Positions 1 to 9,358 of a stretch of 64,000 nucleotides of DNA are shown here, piece by piece; position 1 is the stretch's first letter; each line of letters opens with the position of its first letter. Origin of the DNA: Mycobacterium deserti. Lineage in GTDB: Bacteria; Actinomycetota; Actinomycetes; Mycobacteriales; Mycobacteriaceae. The stretch is taken from positions 747,304-811,303 of the forward strand of contig NZ_JAODWD010000001.1 of NCBI RefSeq assembly GCF_025345615.1, written 5' to 3'. The position numbers and the translations under genes were made by a program. The notes beneath the pieces were generated by a model. That model was not told the DNA's origin. It ran no database searches and saw nothing but the letters and a program-made list of their open reading frames with translations.

Positions 1-1357
1 ACTGGCCTCGGCGACCGCGGCCACCGGCCTCGACGAGTCGGTGCTCACCGGCGAGGGCACGGTGTTCGGTCGCCGGGTGGCCCTTGTGGTGTGCGAATTC
101 GACTTCCTGGCCGGCTCCATCGGGGTCGCGGCCGCCGAGCGGATCACCGCCGCGGTGGCGCGGGCGACGGCTGAGGCGCTGCCGCTGCTCGCGTCGCCGA
201 GCTCGGGTGGCACCCGGATGCAGGAAGGGACGGTGGCGTTCCTGCAGATGGTCAAGATCGCGGCGGCCGTCGAACTGCACAAGCGGGCGCACCTTCCGTA
301 CCTGGTCTATCTGCGCCATCCGACGACCGGCGGCGTGTTCGCGTCGTGGGGGTCGCTGGGGCACGTGACGGCCGCCGAACCGGGTGCGCTTGTCGGGTTT
401 CTCGGCCCGCGGGTCTACGAACACCTCTACGGCGAGCCGTTCCCGTCGGGCGTCCAGACCGCAGAGAACCTGCACCGCCACGGCGTCATCGACGGTGTCA
501 TCCCGCTGGAGGCGCTGCGCGCCACGCTGGACCGCGCACTCACGGTGATCGCCGACCCGCCGGGACCACCGCCGGCGCTGCCCGAGCCCGAGTCGCCGGC
601 CGATGTGCCCGCCTGGGAGTCGGTCGAGGCGTCGCGACGTCCCGACCGCCCGGGAATCGGCTACCTCCTGCGCCACGGCACGACCGAACGGGTGCTGCTG
701 TCGGGCACCGAGCGCGGCGAGGCCGCGACGACGGTGCTGGCGCTCGCCCGGTTCGGCGGTCAGCCCGCTGTCGTCCTGGGCCAGCAGCGGGTCGTGGGCG
801 GACTGGTGGGGCCGGGCGCGCTACGCGAGGCGCGCAGGGGGATGGCGTTGGCGGCGAGCCTGAGGCTGCCGCTGGTCTCGGTCATCGACACCGCCGGGCC
901 TGCGCTGTCGGCCGAGGCGGAGCAGGGCGGGCTCGCCGGGGAGATCGCGCGCTGCCTCGCCGAACTCGTCACGCTCGACACCCCGACGGTGTCGGTGCTG
1001 CTCGGCCAGGGCAGCGGCGGGCCTGCGCTGGCCATGGTGCCCGCCGACCGGGTGCTGGCTGCGCTCCACGGCTGGTTGGCGCCACTACCGCCGGAGGGTG
1101 CCAGCGCGATCGTGTTCCGCGACCTCGACCACGCCGCCGAACTGGCTGAGGCCCAGGGAATCCGATCGGCGGACCTGACGCGCGCCGGAATCGTCGACGC
1201 GATCGTGCCCGAGCTCCCCGACGCCGCCGACGAGCCGATGCAGTTCACCGAGCGGCTGTCGGCGACGATCGCCAACGAGTTGCACGCGCTGCGCTCCATG
1301 CCCGACGAGCACCGCCTTGCGGCCCGGCTGAGGCGGTATCGGCGGATCGGTCTGTGA
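1..1357 (+). CDS. accD3: AccD3-like carboxyltransferase subunit, 5' end missing
   Basis: Carboxyltransferase of the acetyl/propionyl-CoA carboxylase (crotonase-fold) family, expected to move carboxyl from carboxybiotin to an acyl-CoA. About 451 residues are visible and the reading frame is open to the window edge, so the N-terminus lies outside. Family signs are SPSSGGTRMQEG in the first half, the GGVFASWGSLGH segment, and a second crotonase half with GQGSGGPALAM. The order and spacing match M. tuberculosis AccD3 (Rv0904c, about 495 aa, from memory), which is also close to prrAB. The stop overlaps the next gene by 4 bp (GTGA), implying translational coupling. The acyl substrate cannot be read from the sequence. 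Confidence 0.9.
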   Translation, partial: LASATAATGLDESVLTGEGTVFGRRVALVVCEFDFLAGSIGVAAAERITAAVARATAEALPLLASPSSGGTRMQEGTVAFLQMVKIAAAVELHKRAHLPYLVYLRHPTTGGVFASWGSLGHVTAAEPGALVGFLGPRVYEHLYGEPFPSGVQTAENLHRHGVIDGVIPLEALRATLDRALTVIADPPGPPPALPEPESPADVPAWESVEASRRPDRPGIGYLLRHGTTERVLLSGTERGEAATTVLALARFGGQPAVVLGQQRVVGGLVGPGALREARRGMALAASLRLPLVSVIDTAGPALSAEAEQGGLAGEIARCLAELVTLDTPTVSVLLGQGSGGPALAMVPADRVLAALHGWLAPLPPEGASAIVFRDLDHAAELAEAQGIRSADLTRAGIVDAIVPELPDAADEPMQFTERLSATIANELHALRSMPDEHRLAARLRRYRRIGL

Positions 1358-2055
1358 AACCGACGCTCGTCTTCGTGCACAGCCCCGTCGTGGGGCCGTC
1401 GACATGGGCCGCAACGGCGAACATGATGCGACACAAGGGGTTCCGATGTGAGGTGCCGGACCTGACGGAGGTTGTGTCGATGGGTCCGCCGTTCTACCAG
1501 AAGCTGGCCGCGGCCGCGGCCAGACCGGTGAGCGGCGGTGGATCAGTGGTGCTGATCGGCCACAGCGCGGCGGGATCGTTACTGCCCGCGATCGCCGATG
1601 CTGTGCCGGGTCCCGTGCGCGCAATATTCGTCGACGCGCAGCTTCCCCATCCCGGCCAGAGTTGGTTCGAGACCGCGCCCGCACCGCTGTGCGCCCAACT
1701 GCGCGAAATGGCCGAGGGCGACGCGGTGCCGCGCTATCACGAATGGTTTTCGCCCCGCGCCTTCGAACGCGCCCTGCCCGATGCGGCTACGCGCCGCCGG
1801 TTCGTCGCGGAACTCCCGCGCGTCCCGCTCGCGTACTTCGAGGAGCCCGCGCCCGTCACCCGGCGGCTGGGCAGGAAATGGGCGTACGTGCGGTTGAGTC
1901 CGGCCTTCGATCATGCCGCCGACGAGGCCGCGCGGCGCGGCTGGTGGGTGGCCCGCCGCGAGTGGGATCACCTGCGAATGCTCACCGCGCCCGACGCGGT
2001 CGCCGACGTCGTCGCGCGGGCTGTCGCGGCGACGCGGCTCGATGGTGGAACGTAA
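1354..2055 (+). CDS. alpha/beta-hydrolase family protein
   Basis: Small 233-residue alpha/beta hydrolase. The nucleophile elbow GHSAAG (Ser at about residue 71) follows an N-terminal strand VFVHSPVVGPSTW typical of the fold, and a C-terminal WDHLRML segment could supply the catalytic His. The substrate is unknown; close relatives are annotated only as hydrolases. It begins with GTG inside the accD3 stop (4-bp overlap), so the two are probably one transcript. No signal peptide is visible, so it should be cytoplasmic. Confidence 0.8.
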   Translation: MKPTLVFVHSPVVGPSTWAATANMMRHKGFRCEVPDLTEVVSMGPPFYQKLAAAAARPVSGGGSVVLIGHSAAGSLLPAIADAVPGPVRAIFVDAQLPHPGQSWFETAPAPLCAQLREMAEGDAVPRYHEWFSPRAFERALPDAATRRRFVAELPRVPLAYFEEPAPVTRRLGRKWAYVRLSPAFDHAADEAARRGWWVARREWDHLRMLTAPDAVADVVARAVAATRLDGGT

Positions 2056-2072
2056 CGCCTCCGTCGGCCGGG

Positions 2073-2318
2073 CTAGCCGCCCAGTTCGGAGACCTCGGCG
2101 TCGAGCGTCGACGCCAACTCGGTCAGCTCGTGATCCGACGGGTCGGCGCCGACACGGCTGACGAGATCGTCGCGCGAGACCACTTCGAGGGCGCCTCGAT
2201 ACTGGTCGGACTCGAGCCGGCCGCCACTGATCACCTCGGTCCGGCCCTCGATCAGCACAAGCACCGCGTCTTTGCCATCGGCCTGGAGCAATTGACGGAC
2301 ATCATCCACGGAGATCAT
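2073..2318 (-). CDS. conserved hypothetical protein, 81 aa
   Basis: Short soluble acidic protein with no recognised motif. It starts MISVDDVRQLLQ and ends VSELGG. It lies 32 bp downstream of the TetR gene on the same strand and is convergent with the hydrolase, so it is probably the second gene of a TetR-led transcript. I do not recognise a family. The clean start and third-position GC typical of its neighbours support it being a real gene. Confidence 0.6.
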   Translation of the reverse strand: MISVDDVRQLLQADGKDAVLVLIEGRTEVISGGRLESDQYRGALEVVSRDDLVSRVGADPSDHELTELASTLDAEVSELGG

Positions 2319-2350
2319 GGCTCAGCTATACCCATCCACGGTTGATCTAT

Positions 2351-2893
2351 CTATGGCCCGTCGAGGTAGCGCTGCACGGTGGGCCCCAGCCATTCGATGG
2401 TCTCCTCGCGCGACATGGCCACGACGGGCGGCAGCCGCAGCACGTAGCGGCACCACGCCAGCCCGAGCATCTGCGTCGCGATCAGACCTGCCCTGAGTTC
2501 GGGCTCGTCGGGGTTGACCTTCGCGACCACCGGAAGCAACTGTCCCCCGAAGATGGCTTGCATCCGCTGAGCCGCATCGGCATTCGTCGCACTGGACCGC
2601 AACAGCACGATCAGCGCCTCGTCGCGTTCCCACCGTTCCACGAAATGGGTTACCAGGCGGGCGCCCAGTTCGTCGTGCCCGGCATCCGACAGGTCCGGAA
2701 TCGCGAGATCGAAGTCGGCCGCGGCGGCGAACAGCCGGTCCTTGTTGCCGAAGTACCGCATCACCATCGACGGATCGATGTCGGCGTCCTCGGCGATGGC
2801 CCGGATGGTGGCCCGCTCGAAGCCCGAGGCGGCGAACCGTTCCCGTGCGGCGGCGAGGATCACGGCCTTGGTCTGCTCCGACGATCTGCGCAT
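2351..2893 (-). CDS. TetR-family transcriptional regulator
   Basis: Repressor-type regulator of about 180 residues. The N-terminal helix-turn-helix is clear: ILAAARERFAASGFERATIRAIA, then DIDPSMVMRYFGNKDRLF; the remainder is the ligand-binding helical domain. The frame is open to 2968, but that extension would consist of the repeated operator sequence, so I prefer the ATG at 2893 (MRRSSEQTKAV). No Shine-Dalgarno sequence precedes it, which suits a leaderless mRNA. It diverges from the flavin monooxygenase at 2987, which it probably controls together with itself. Confidence 0.88.
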   Translation of the reverse strand: MRRSSEQTKAVILAAARERFAASGFERATIRAIAEDADIDPSMVMRYFGNKDRLFAAAADFDLAIPDLSDAGHDELGARLVTHFVERWERDEALIVLLRSSATNADAAQRMQAIFGGQLLPVVAKVNPDEPELRAGLIATQMLGLAWCRYVLRLPPVVAMSREETIEWLGPTVQRYLDGP

Positions 2894-2968
2894 GCCAACA
2901 AGTGTATGCCAACAGCTGTTGACTTTTGACCGCGATCGGCGCATCGTTATGCCAACAAGCGTTGGCAT
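2892..2968. promoter_or_regulatory. probable TetR operator region with three ATGCCAAC repeats
   Basis: The octamer ATGCCAAC occurs at 2892, 2906 and 2949. The third copy forms an inverted repeat, ATGCCAAC-AAGC-GTTGGCAT (2949-2968). The second is an imperfect version with the perfect core CAACAGCTGTTG (2910-2921). The sites lie between the divergent TetR and monooxygenase genes and overlap where both promoters must be. This is the usual arrangement for an autoregulating TetR repressor; binding is inferred. Confidence 0.7.
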
Positions 2969-2986
2969 TTGAGATGGGAGAAGACG

Positions 2987-4123
2987 ATGTACGACACAGA
3001 TGTGCTGGTCGTCGGCGCCGGGCCGACGGGACTCACCCTCGCCGCGTCATTGGTCGCACAGGGCGTGACGACGACGGTGGTGGACCGCCAGGCGGCGGGC
3101 GCCAACACGTCGAGGGCGGCCGTGGTCAACGCCCGCTCGCTCGAGGTGCTGGAAGGCCTGGACGTGGCGCGGCGGCTGGTCAAGGAGGGCGTGCAGGCCC
3201 CCCGGTTCACGATTCGGGACCGTCAGCGGGTGCTGATCCCCGTCGACTTCAGTGCGCTGCCCACCGAGTACGCCTACTCGCTGATGGTCCCGCAGTCGAC
3301 GACCGAGCGCCTTCTGCTAGCCCGGCTACAAGAGTTGGGCGGGACGGTCGTGCGGCCCAAGACGCTGACCGCGGTCTCGCAGGACTCCAGCGCGGCGACG
3401 GCCTCATTCGACGACGGGACGGTGATTCGGGCGCGCTACGTGGTGGGCGCCGACGGCGTCCACAGCGTCGTGCGCGAGCAGGCGGGCATCGGCTTCGAGG
3501 GCGGTGTGTACGACGAATCGTTCGTGTTGGCCGACGTCCGGCTGACCGGCGATGCCCCGCCCGACGAGGTCATCCTGTTCTGGGCGAAGGCGGGGCTGAC
3601 CGTGGTGGCCCCCCTGCCCGCCGACGTGTACCGGATCGTCGCACCCGTCGCCGACGCACCGCAGGAACCGTCGGCCGCCTTCGTCCAGCAGATTCTCGAC
3701 GATCGCGTGGGCGCCGGAGCGCTGACGATCACCGAGGTGCTGTGGGGCTCGCGCTTCCGCATCCACCACCGGGTGGCCGATTCGTACCGATCGGGTCGGC
3801 TGCTGCTGGCCGGTGATGCGGCGCATGTGCACAGCCCGGCGGGCGGACAGGGCATGAACCTCGGTATCCAGGACGCCGTCGTGTTGGGCGAGGCGCTGGC
3901 GGCCGTTCTCGCCGGCGCGCCCGAAACTCTGCTCGACGACTACAGCGCAGCACGCCGTCCGATCGCCCGCGAAGTCGTGGAGATGACGGACCGGCTGACC
4001 AAGCTGGCGACGCTGCCGCGGGCGGCGCGCCCGATCCGCAACGCGGCGATCAGCCTGGCGGGCCGGGTGCCCGCGGTGCGTCGTGCGCTGGCCTGGCGGC
4101 TCAGCGGTCTGCAACATCGCTGA
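2987..4123 (+). CDS. FAD-dependent aromatic-hydroxylase-type monooxygenase
   Basis: Class A flavoprotein monooxygenase of the PHBH/UbiH/PheA type, 378 residues. The Rossmann motif GAGPTGLTLAASL starts near residue 10, the DG motif is VVGADGVHSVVRE, and the second FAD motif is LLLAGDAAHVHSPAGGQGMN. There is no C-terminal thioredoxin-like extension, so it is the short form. The start at 2987 is chosen over an in-frame upstream codon because GGGAG (2976-2980) lies six bases before it. It probably uses NAD(P)H and O2 on an aromatic or polyketide-like substrate. Divergence from a TetR gene suggests substrate-induced expression. Its 3' end overlaps the next, convergent gene by 23 bp. Confidence 0.88.
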   Translation: MYDTDVLVVGAGPTGLTLAASLVAQGVTTTVVDRQAAGANTSRAAVVNARSLEVLEGLDVARRLVKEGVQAPRFTIRDRQRVLIPVDFSALPTEYAYSLMVPQSTTERLLLARLQELGGTVVRPKTLTAVSQDSSAATASFDDGTVIRARYVVGADGVHSVVREQAGIGFEGGVYDESFVLADVRLTGDAPPDEVILFWAKAGLTVVAPLPADVYRIVAPVADAPQEPSAAFVQQILDDRVGAGALTITEVLWGSRFRIHHRVADSYRSGRLLLAGDAAHVHSPAGGQGMNLGIQDAVVLGEALAAVLAGAPETLLDDYSAARRPIAREVVEMTDRLTKLATLPRAARPIRNAAISLAGRVPAVRRALAWRLSGLQHR

Positions 4124-4490
4124 GCCGGGCCCAGTGCCCGCGGCTGCGGACGTACACCACGGTGGAGGCGATCAGCACCTCGACCAGCGCCACCGAGGTC
4201 GCGGCCGTCATCTGACCGGGCGCCGCGGCCACCGTGCCGTGGTGATGGGCGGGCGCGGGTAGATGCAGCGCGATCATCGCCAGATTCATCAGCGCGACGA
4301 CGGTCCAGGCCCGCACGCTTCCTTCGCGCCACAGTTCACGCGCGCAGTACAGGCACCCCACGATCATGACCACGAGTAGCCCCGCCGCGACCGGGTTGGC
4401 CGCGTGTCCGAGCATCGCCGTGTGCAGACCGGCCGAGCACACGGCGAGCGCGGCGCACGATCGCCGTCCCAGCGCCCCGATGGACGTCAT
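4101..4490 (-). CDS. small integral membrane protein, 129 aa
   Basis: Polytopic membrane protein with about four hydrophobic segments: ALAVCSAGLHTAMLGHAA, AAGLLVVMIVGCLY, WTVVALMNLAMIAL, and TSVALVEVLIASTVVYV. A His-rich loop, APAHHHG, sits in the middle. I recognise no family and assign no function. It is 30 bp downstream of the fadD gene on the same strand, so the two are probably co-transcribed. It is convergent with, and overlaps, the monooxygenase. Confidence 0.65.
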   Translation of the reverse strand: MTSIGALGRRSCAALAVCSAGLHTAMLGHAANPVAAGLLVVMIVGCLYCARELWREGSVRAWTVVALMNLAMIALHLPAPAHHHGTVAAAPGQMTAATSVALVEVLIASTVVYVRSRGHWARLSDVADR

Positions 4491-4520
4491 ACGTATTGAG
4501 ACCCCCGTTGGCGGCGAAAC

Positions 4521-6146
4521 TCATCCCTTCGAGGCGAGTCCGAGGAGTTCGACACTGCGTTCGCGCATCTCGACCTTGCGGGTCTTGCCCGTCACCGTCA
4601 TCGGGAACTCGTCGACGACCAGGATGTAGCGCGGAATCTTGTAGTGCGCCAGGCGACCTTCTGCGAATGCGCGCACCGCGGCAGCGTCCAGGTCGGCTCT
4701 TCCGGGTCGCATCCGGATCCAGGCGCAGATCTCCTCGCCGTACCGGTCGTCCGGCACACCGATCACCTGGGCGTCCTCGATGTCCGGATGCGTGTACAGG
4801 AACTCCTCGATCTCGCGCGGATAGATGTTCTCCCCGCCCCGGATCACCATGTCCTTGATGCGGCCGACGATGTTGCAGTACCCGTCCTCCCGCATGACCG
4901 CCAGGTCGCCGGTGTGCATCCATCCGTCGGAATCGATTGCCTGCGCGGTCTTCTCGTCGTCGTCCCAATAGCCCAGCATCACCGAGTAACCGCGCGTACA
5001 GAACTCGCCGGGCTCACCGCGCTGCACCAATTCGCCGGTCTCGGGGTCGATGATCTTGATCTCGACATGTGGATGCGCCCGGCCGATCGACGCCGTTCGG
5101 CGTTCGAGATCGTCCTCGATGCGCGTCTGGCAGGACACGGGCGACGTTTCGGTCATCCCGTACGCGATGGCCACCTCGGACATGTGCATGTCGTTGACGC
5201 AGCGCTTCATCACTTCGACCGGGCACACCGAGCCCGCCATGATCCCGGTGCGCAGCGTCGACAGGTCGCGGTCGGGGAACCGCGCATGGTTCTGCATCGC
5301 GATGAACATCGTCGGCACGCCGTATACGCCCGTGCACCGCTCCTGCTCGATGGCCGCGAGCGTCGCCTCCGGATCGAACCCCGGCGCCGGGATCACCATC
5401 GTGGTGGCGTGGCTGGTGCAGCCGAGGTTGCCCATCACCATGCCGAAGCAATGGTAGAAGGGCACCGGTATGCACAGCCGGTCCTCGGGACCCAGGTTGA
5501 TGAGCTCGGTGGTGAAGTAGCCGTTGTTCAGGATGTTGCGGTGCGACAGCGTCGCGCCTTTCGGGAAACCCGTTGTGCCGGATGTGTATTGGATATTGAT
5601 CGGGTCGGTGTTCGACAGCCCGGCGCTGCGTTGGGCCAACTGAACGACGCTGACCTCGTCGGCATGTGCGCGTAGCGCATCCCAGTCGGGCGTGCCGATG
5701 AACACCACATCGGTCAGCGCGGGCGCTTCGGGTCGTACCTGCTCGACCATTGCGACGTAGTCAGAGGTCTTGAACGAGGTTGCCGCGATCAGCATCCGCG
5801 TGCCGGACTGATTGAGCACGTAGGCCAGTTCGTGTGTGCGGTAGGCCGGGTTGACGTTGACCAGGATGGCGCCGATCTTGGCGAGCGCATACTGCGACAC
5901 CGTCCACTGCGCGCAGTTCGGCGCCCAGACGCCGACTCGGTCGCCTTCGGCGATGCCGGTCGCCATCAGTCCCCTGGCCAGGATGTCGACCTCGGCGTTG
6001 AGCTCGAAGTACGTGTAGCGCAGCCCCTGGGCGAGATCCACCAGCGCCTCGACGTCGGGGTGGGCCGAGGCGACGCGCTCGAAATTCGCCCCGATCGTCT
6101 CCTCGAGGATGGGGGTGTCGGTGGGACCCGCTTCGTAGGACGTCAT
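4521..6146 (-). CDS. fadD35: AMP-binding acyl-CoA synthetase, FadD35-like
   Basis: Member of the ANL superfamily (541 aa) that activates a carboxylic acid to an acyl-adenylate and then the CoA thioester. Visible motifs: the P-loop-like [16 protein letters not shown], the YGMTETSP adenine-binding motif, the GWMHTGDLA hinge region, and a C-terminal [10 protein letters not shown] with the catalytic lysine. Stretches such as [16 protein letters not shown] and the overall length resemble M. tuberculosis FadD35 (Rv2505c) as I remember it. That gene is not in this locus in H37Rv, so the position is lineage-specific. It could equally be a medium-chain fatty-acid or aromatic-acid CoA ligase. It diverges from the epoxide hydrolase gene. 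Confidence 0.85.
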   Translation of the reverse strand: MTSYEAGPTDTPILEETIGANFERVASAHPDVEALVDLAQGLRYTYFELNAEVDILARGLMATGIAEGDRVGVWAPNCAQWTVSQYALAKIGAILVNVNPAYRTHELAYVLNQSGTRMLIAATSFKTSDYVAMVEQVRPEAPALTDVVFIGTPDWDALRAHADEVSVVQLAQRSAGLSNTDPINIQYTSGTTGFPKGATLSHRNILNNGYFTTELINLGPEDRLCIPVPFYHCFGMVMGNLGCTSHATTMVIPAPGFDPEATLAAIEQERCTGVYGVPTMFIAMQNHARFPDRDLSTLRTGIMAGSVCPVEVMKRCVNDMHMSEVAIAYGMTETSPVSCQTRIEDDLERRTASIGRAHPHVEIKIIDPETGELVQRGEPGEFCTRGYSVMLGYWDDDEKTAQAIDSDGWMHTGDLAVMREDGYCNIVGRIKDMVIRGGENIYPREIEEFLYTHPDIEDAQVIGVPDDRYGEEICAWIRMRPGRADLDAAAVRAFAEGRLAHYKIPRYILVVDEFPMTVTGKTRKVEMRERSVELLGLASKG

Positions 6147-6235
6147 GTCCTACTCATCTTCGCGTCGAAACCGCGCCCGGATCGCGAATCGGCAGAAATT
6201 CGCGCACTCCCAGCAGTCTCGGTAAGGATGGGCCC

Positions 6236-7342
6236 GTGGCCACGATCACTCCGTTCCGCATCGACGTCGCCGACGCCGACCTCGCCGATCTGAAAGACCG
6301 TCTGGCCCGGACGCGGTGGCCGGAGGCCGAGTGCGTGGACGACTGGAGTCAGGGCGTCCCGCTGAGTTACACGCGGGAGCTGGCGAACTACTGGGCCAAG
6401 GACTACGACTGGCGCACCCGCGAGGCGGCCCTGAACCGCTTCGACCACTACACGACCGAGATCGACGGTCTGCCCATCCATTTCATCCATCAGCGGTGCG
6501 AGCGCGACGACGCCTTCGGAATCGTGATCACGCACGGCTGGCCGGGCTCGGTCGTCGAGTTCCACAAGGTGATCGAACCGCTCACCGCGCACGGCTTCGA
6601 CGTCGTGTGCCCGTCGCTTCCGGGCTACGGGTTCTCCGGCAAGCCGACCACGACCGGGTGGGGGGTCGAGCGGATCGCGGCCGCGTGGGACACGCTGATG
6701 GGCCGGCTCGGCTATCAGCGCTACGGCGCGGCGGGCGGCGACTGGGGTGCGGCGGTGACCACACAGATGGGACGCAACGGAGGTGGCTGCGCCGCGATCC
6801 ACCTGAACATGCCGCTGGGCCGGCCGCCGAAGGACCTGCGCGACCCGACAGAAGAGGAACTGCAGGCCATCGAAGCCGGGGTCTACTACAACCGGTGGGA
6901 TTCGGGTTACTCGAAGCAGCAGGCGTCGCGTCCGCAGACGCTCGGCTACGGGCTGGTCGATTCCCCGGCTGGGCAGCTGGCGTGGATCGTCGAGAAGTTC
7001 TGGTCGTGGACCGACTGTGACGGCCACCCGGAGAACGCGCTGAGTCGCGACGAACTGCTCGACAACGTGATGCTCTACTGGCTGACCGCCTCCGGGGCGT
7101 CCTCGGCGCGGTTGTACTGGGAGAGTTTCGGCACGTTCGGCCGCGGCGGAGACCGGGTCGAGATACCGACCGGCGTCGCCGCATTTCCGAAGGAGATCCT
7201 GCGGGCACCGCGTAGCTGGTGCGAGCCCGGGTACAACATCACCCACTGGACACAGATGCCGCGCGGCGGCCACTTCGCGGCCTTCGAACAACCGGAGTTG
7301 TACGTCGATGACGTGTCCACTTTCTTCGCAACGGTGCGTTAG
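6236..7342 (+). CDS. epoxide hydrolase, microsomal (EHN) type
   Basis: Alpha/beta-hydrolase epoxide hydrolase of 368 residues with the N-terminal EHN domain (residues 1-110, including LKDRLARTRWPE). It hydrates an epoxide to a diol. HGWPGS (100-105) forms the oxyanion region, the nucleophile is Asp169 in GGDWGA, and the C-terminal His lies in RGGHFAAFEQP. The length fits the bacterial members of this branch. GTG is the start. It is followed after only 8 bp by an FAD oxidoreductase, so the two are probably one operon acting on related substrates. Confidence 0.88.
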   Translation: MATITPFRIDVADADLADLKDRLARTRWPEAECVDDWSQGVPLSYTRELANYWAKDYDWRTREAALNRFDHYTTEIDGLPIHFIHQRCERDDAFGIVITHGWPGSVVEFHKVIEPLTAHGFDVVCPSLPGYGFSGKPTTTGWGVERIAAAWDTLMGRLGYQRYGAAGGDWGAAVTTQMGRNGGGCAAIHLNMPLGRPPKDLRDPTEEELQAIEAGVYYNRWDSGYSKQQASRPQTLGYGLVDSPAGQLAWIVEKFWSWTDCDGHPENALSRDELLDNVMLYWLTASGASSARLYWESFGTFGRGGDRVEIPTGVAAFPKEILRAPRSWCEPGYNITHWTQMPRGGHFAAFEQPELYVDDVSTFFATVR

Positions 7343-7350
7343 GGGTCTGC

Positions 7351-8727
7351 ATGCGAGCCATCGAGGCTGACTATCTGGTGGTCGGCGCGGGCGCCATGGG
7401 GCTCGCGTTCATCGACACGCTGATCGACGAATCGGACGCGACGGTCGTGGTGGTGGACCGCAATGACCAGCCGGGCGGCCACTGGACGACGGCCTATCCG
7501 TTCGTCCGGCTGCACCAGCCGTCGGCGTATTACGGCGTGAACTCGCGGGGACTCGGTAGCGACACCATCGACTCGGCCGGGCTCAACGCCGGCTTCTACG
7601 AGTTGGCCAGCGGGGCCGAAGTGTGCGCCTACTTCGACTCGGTGATGCGTCAGCACCTGCTGCCGACCGGGCGGGTGACCTACCTGCCGATGAGCGAATA
7701 CACCGGCGACGGACGGATCCGCACGCTCGGCGGGGAGGACATCGCGGTGCGAGCGCGCCGCGTCGTCACCAGCCACGTGGAGATCATCGTGCCGTCGATG
7801 CGGGCCCCCTCGTATTCGGTCGCCGACGGCGTCGATTGCGTTCCGCCCAACGACCTTCCGCGTGTCCGCGAGGCGAGGGACCGGTACGTGATCGTCGGTG
7901 CGGGCAAAACCGCGATGGATGCGTGCCTGTGGCTGCTGCGCCACGGCGTCGAGCCGCGTCGGTTGACGTGGATCAAACCGCGCGACTCCTGGGTGCTCGA
8001 CCGCGCGGCGATTCAGCCGGGCAAGCAATTCGCCAAGGGCGTGCTGCGCGACTTCGCCAACCAGCTTGGCGCGGTGTTCGAGGCCGAGTCGCTGCCGGAT
8101 CTGTTCGACCGGCTGGAGGCCAAGGGATGCCTGATGCGCATCGACACCTCAATCGATCCGACGATGTACCGGTGCGCGATCCTGTCGCAGGCCGAACTCA
8201 CCGAGCTGCGGCGTATCGAGGACGTCGTGCGGCTGGGCAAGGTGCAGGCGATCGAGCCGGGCCGCGTGAGGCTGGAGGGCGGCACGGTCGACGTCGACGG
8301 GTTGGCGCTCTACATCGACTGCAGCGCAGACGGATTCGCTCATCGAGAACCGGTGCCGGTGTTCGACGGCGACCACATCACGCTGCAGGCCGTGCGCACC
8401 TGCCAGCCCGCGTTCAGCGCGTCGGTGATCGCCCACGTTGAGGCGGCATACTCCGATGACGACACAAGGAACGCGTTCTGCGGGCCAGTCCCCTACCCTC
8501 GTGAGCCGATCGACTGGCTACGAATGATGCATGCGTTCAACAAGAATCAGCTGCAGTGGTTCTCCGACCCCGACATGATGGCGTGGGTCGACGCGGCGCG
8601 GCTGAACGTGCTACACCACGTGTCCGCCTCGGTCAGCCCGCGTGCCCGCGAGAAGATCATCTCGGTGCTGACATCCCAACTGCCCGAGATCAACGACAAG
8701 CTGGAAACACTGCTGGCACAAGCTTAA
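7351..8727 (+). CDS. FAD/NAD(P)-binding oxidoreductase
   Basis: Flavoprotein of 458 residues with two dinucleotide-binding folds: YLVVGAGAMGLAF near residue 9 and YVIVGAGKTAMDACLWLL near residue 180. The layout resembles flavin-containing monooxygenase or NAD(P)-binding proteins, but I do not see a full Baeyer-Villiger fingerprint. It is probably co-transcribed with the epoxide hydrolase 8 bp upstream. A TetR gene starts 37 bp downstream on the same strand. The substrate is unknown. Confidence 0.78.
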   Translation: MRAIEADYLVVGAGAMGLAFIDTLIDESDATVVVVDRNDQPGGHWTTAYPFVRLHQPSAYYGVNSRGLGSDTIDSAGLNAGFYELASGAEVCAYFDSVMRQHLLPTGRVTYLPMSEYTGDGRIRTLGGEDIAVRARRVVTSHVEIIVPSMRAPSYSVADGVDCVPPNDLPRVREARDRYVIVGAGKTAMDACLWLLRHGVEPRRLTWIKPRDSWVLDRAAIQPGKQFAKGVLRDFANQLGAVFEAESLPDLFDRLEAKGCLMRIDTSIDPTMYRCAILSQAELTELRRIEDVVRLGKVQAIEPGRVRLEGGTVDVDGLALYIDCSADGFAHREPVPVFDGDHITLQAVRTCQPAFSASVIAHVEAAYSDDDTRNAFCGPVPYPREPIDWLRMMHAFNKNQLQWFSDPDMMAWVDAARLNVLHHVSASVSPRAREKIISVLTSQLPEINDKLETLLAQA

Positions 8728-8738
8728 GCCAGCGTATT

Positions 8739-8762
8739 GGAATAGATGCACTAGTATTTACC
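8739..8762 (+). promoter_or_regulatory. putative TetR box, shared with 10529-10552
   Basis: The sequence from GGAATA to CTAGTATTTACC stops 2 bp before the TetR start codon. It shares about 16 of 24 positions, including GAATA and CTAGTAT, with a segment upstream of the SnoaL gene at 10529-10552. The coincidence suggests a common binding site for the adjacent TetR protein. The closeness to the start codon implies a leaderless transcript. Confidence 0.5.
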
Positions 8763-8764
8763 GG

Positions 8765-9358
8765 ATGCCACGGCCTGTGCTGCACCCGACCGACACGATG
8801 CTCGACGCCGCGCGTGAACTGTTGATTCAGAACGGCACACGAGCAGCCACCATCACAGCCATCGCCGAGGCGAGCGGCGTCCCTGTGGGTTCGATCTATC
8901 ATCGTTTTGGCTCGTTGGACACGCTGATCGCCAAACTCTGGATGCGCGCTGTCTACCGTTCCCAAGCCTCCTTCGTTGCCGCGATGGAACACCCCGATGC
9001 CATCGAAGCTGCGGTGACGGCGGCACTATCAATCGTCGATTTCTGCGGGCAGCACCCGTCGGATGCGCGACTGCTGGCCTCATTCGGTCGCGAGGAACTG
9101 ATCGCAACCACACCCGCCGGGGTGCTCGCTGATGAGCTTGCCGAGCTGAACCGTCCTGTTGAGCGGGCGGTGACGACGCTGACAGAACGCCTGTACGGCA
9201 AGAACACTCGCCGGGCCCTCGACCGCACGATGCTGGCCGTCTTCGATCTCCCCTACGGTGCGACCAAGCGCTACCTGGTTGGTGACCGCAAGCTCCCGTC
9301 CCGTCTTCGCCACGACCTGGAGGTGGCAGTCAGGGCCGTTCTCAATTCGCCGCTGTGA
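8765..9358 (+). CDS. TetR-family transcriptional regulator
   Basis: Regulator of 197 residues. The helix-turn-helix is at the N-terminus: MLDAARELLIQNGTRAATITAIA, then GVPVGSIYHRFGSLDTLIAKLW. The remainder is a ligand-binding domain with no recognisable ligand motif. Its 3' end overlaps the convergent membrane-protein gene by 17 bp. It probably controls itself and the convergent SnoaL/membrane-protein pair, because both promoters carry a similar box. Confidence 0.88.
   Translation: MPRPVLHPTDTMLDAARELLIQNGTRAATITAIAEASGVPVGSIYHRFGSLDTLIAKLWMRAVYRSQASFVAAMEHPDAIEAAVTAALSIVDFCGQHPSDARLLASFGREELIATTPAGVLADELAELNRPVERAVTTLTERLYGKNTRRALDRTMLAVFDLPYGATKRYLVGDRKLPSRLRHDLEVAVRAVLNSPL

Noticed and set aside
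2969..2986. Earlier start for the flavin monooxygenase
   Set aside because: ATG 2987 has a well-placed GGGAG and gives the conserved VVGAGPTG start. The earlier frame adds only six residues.
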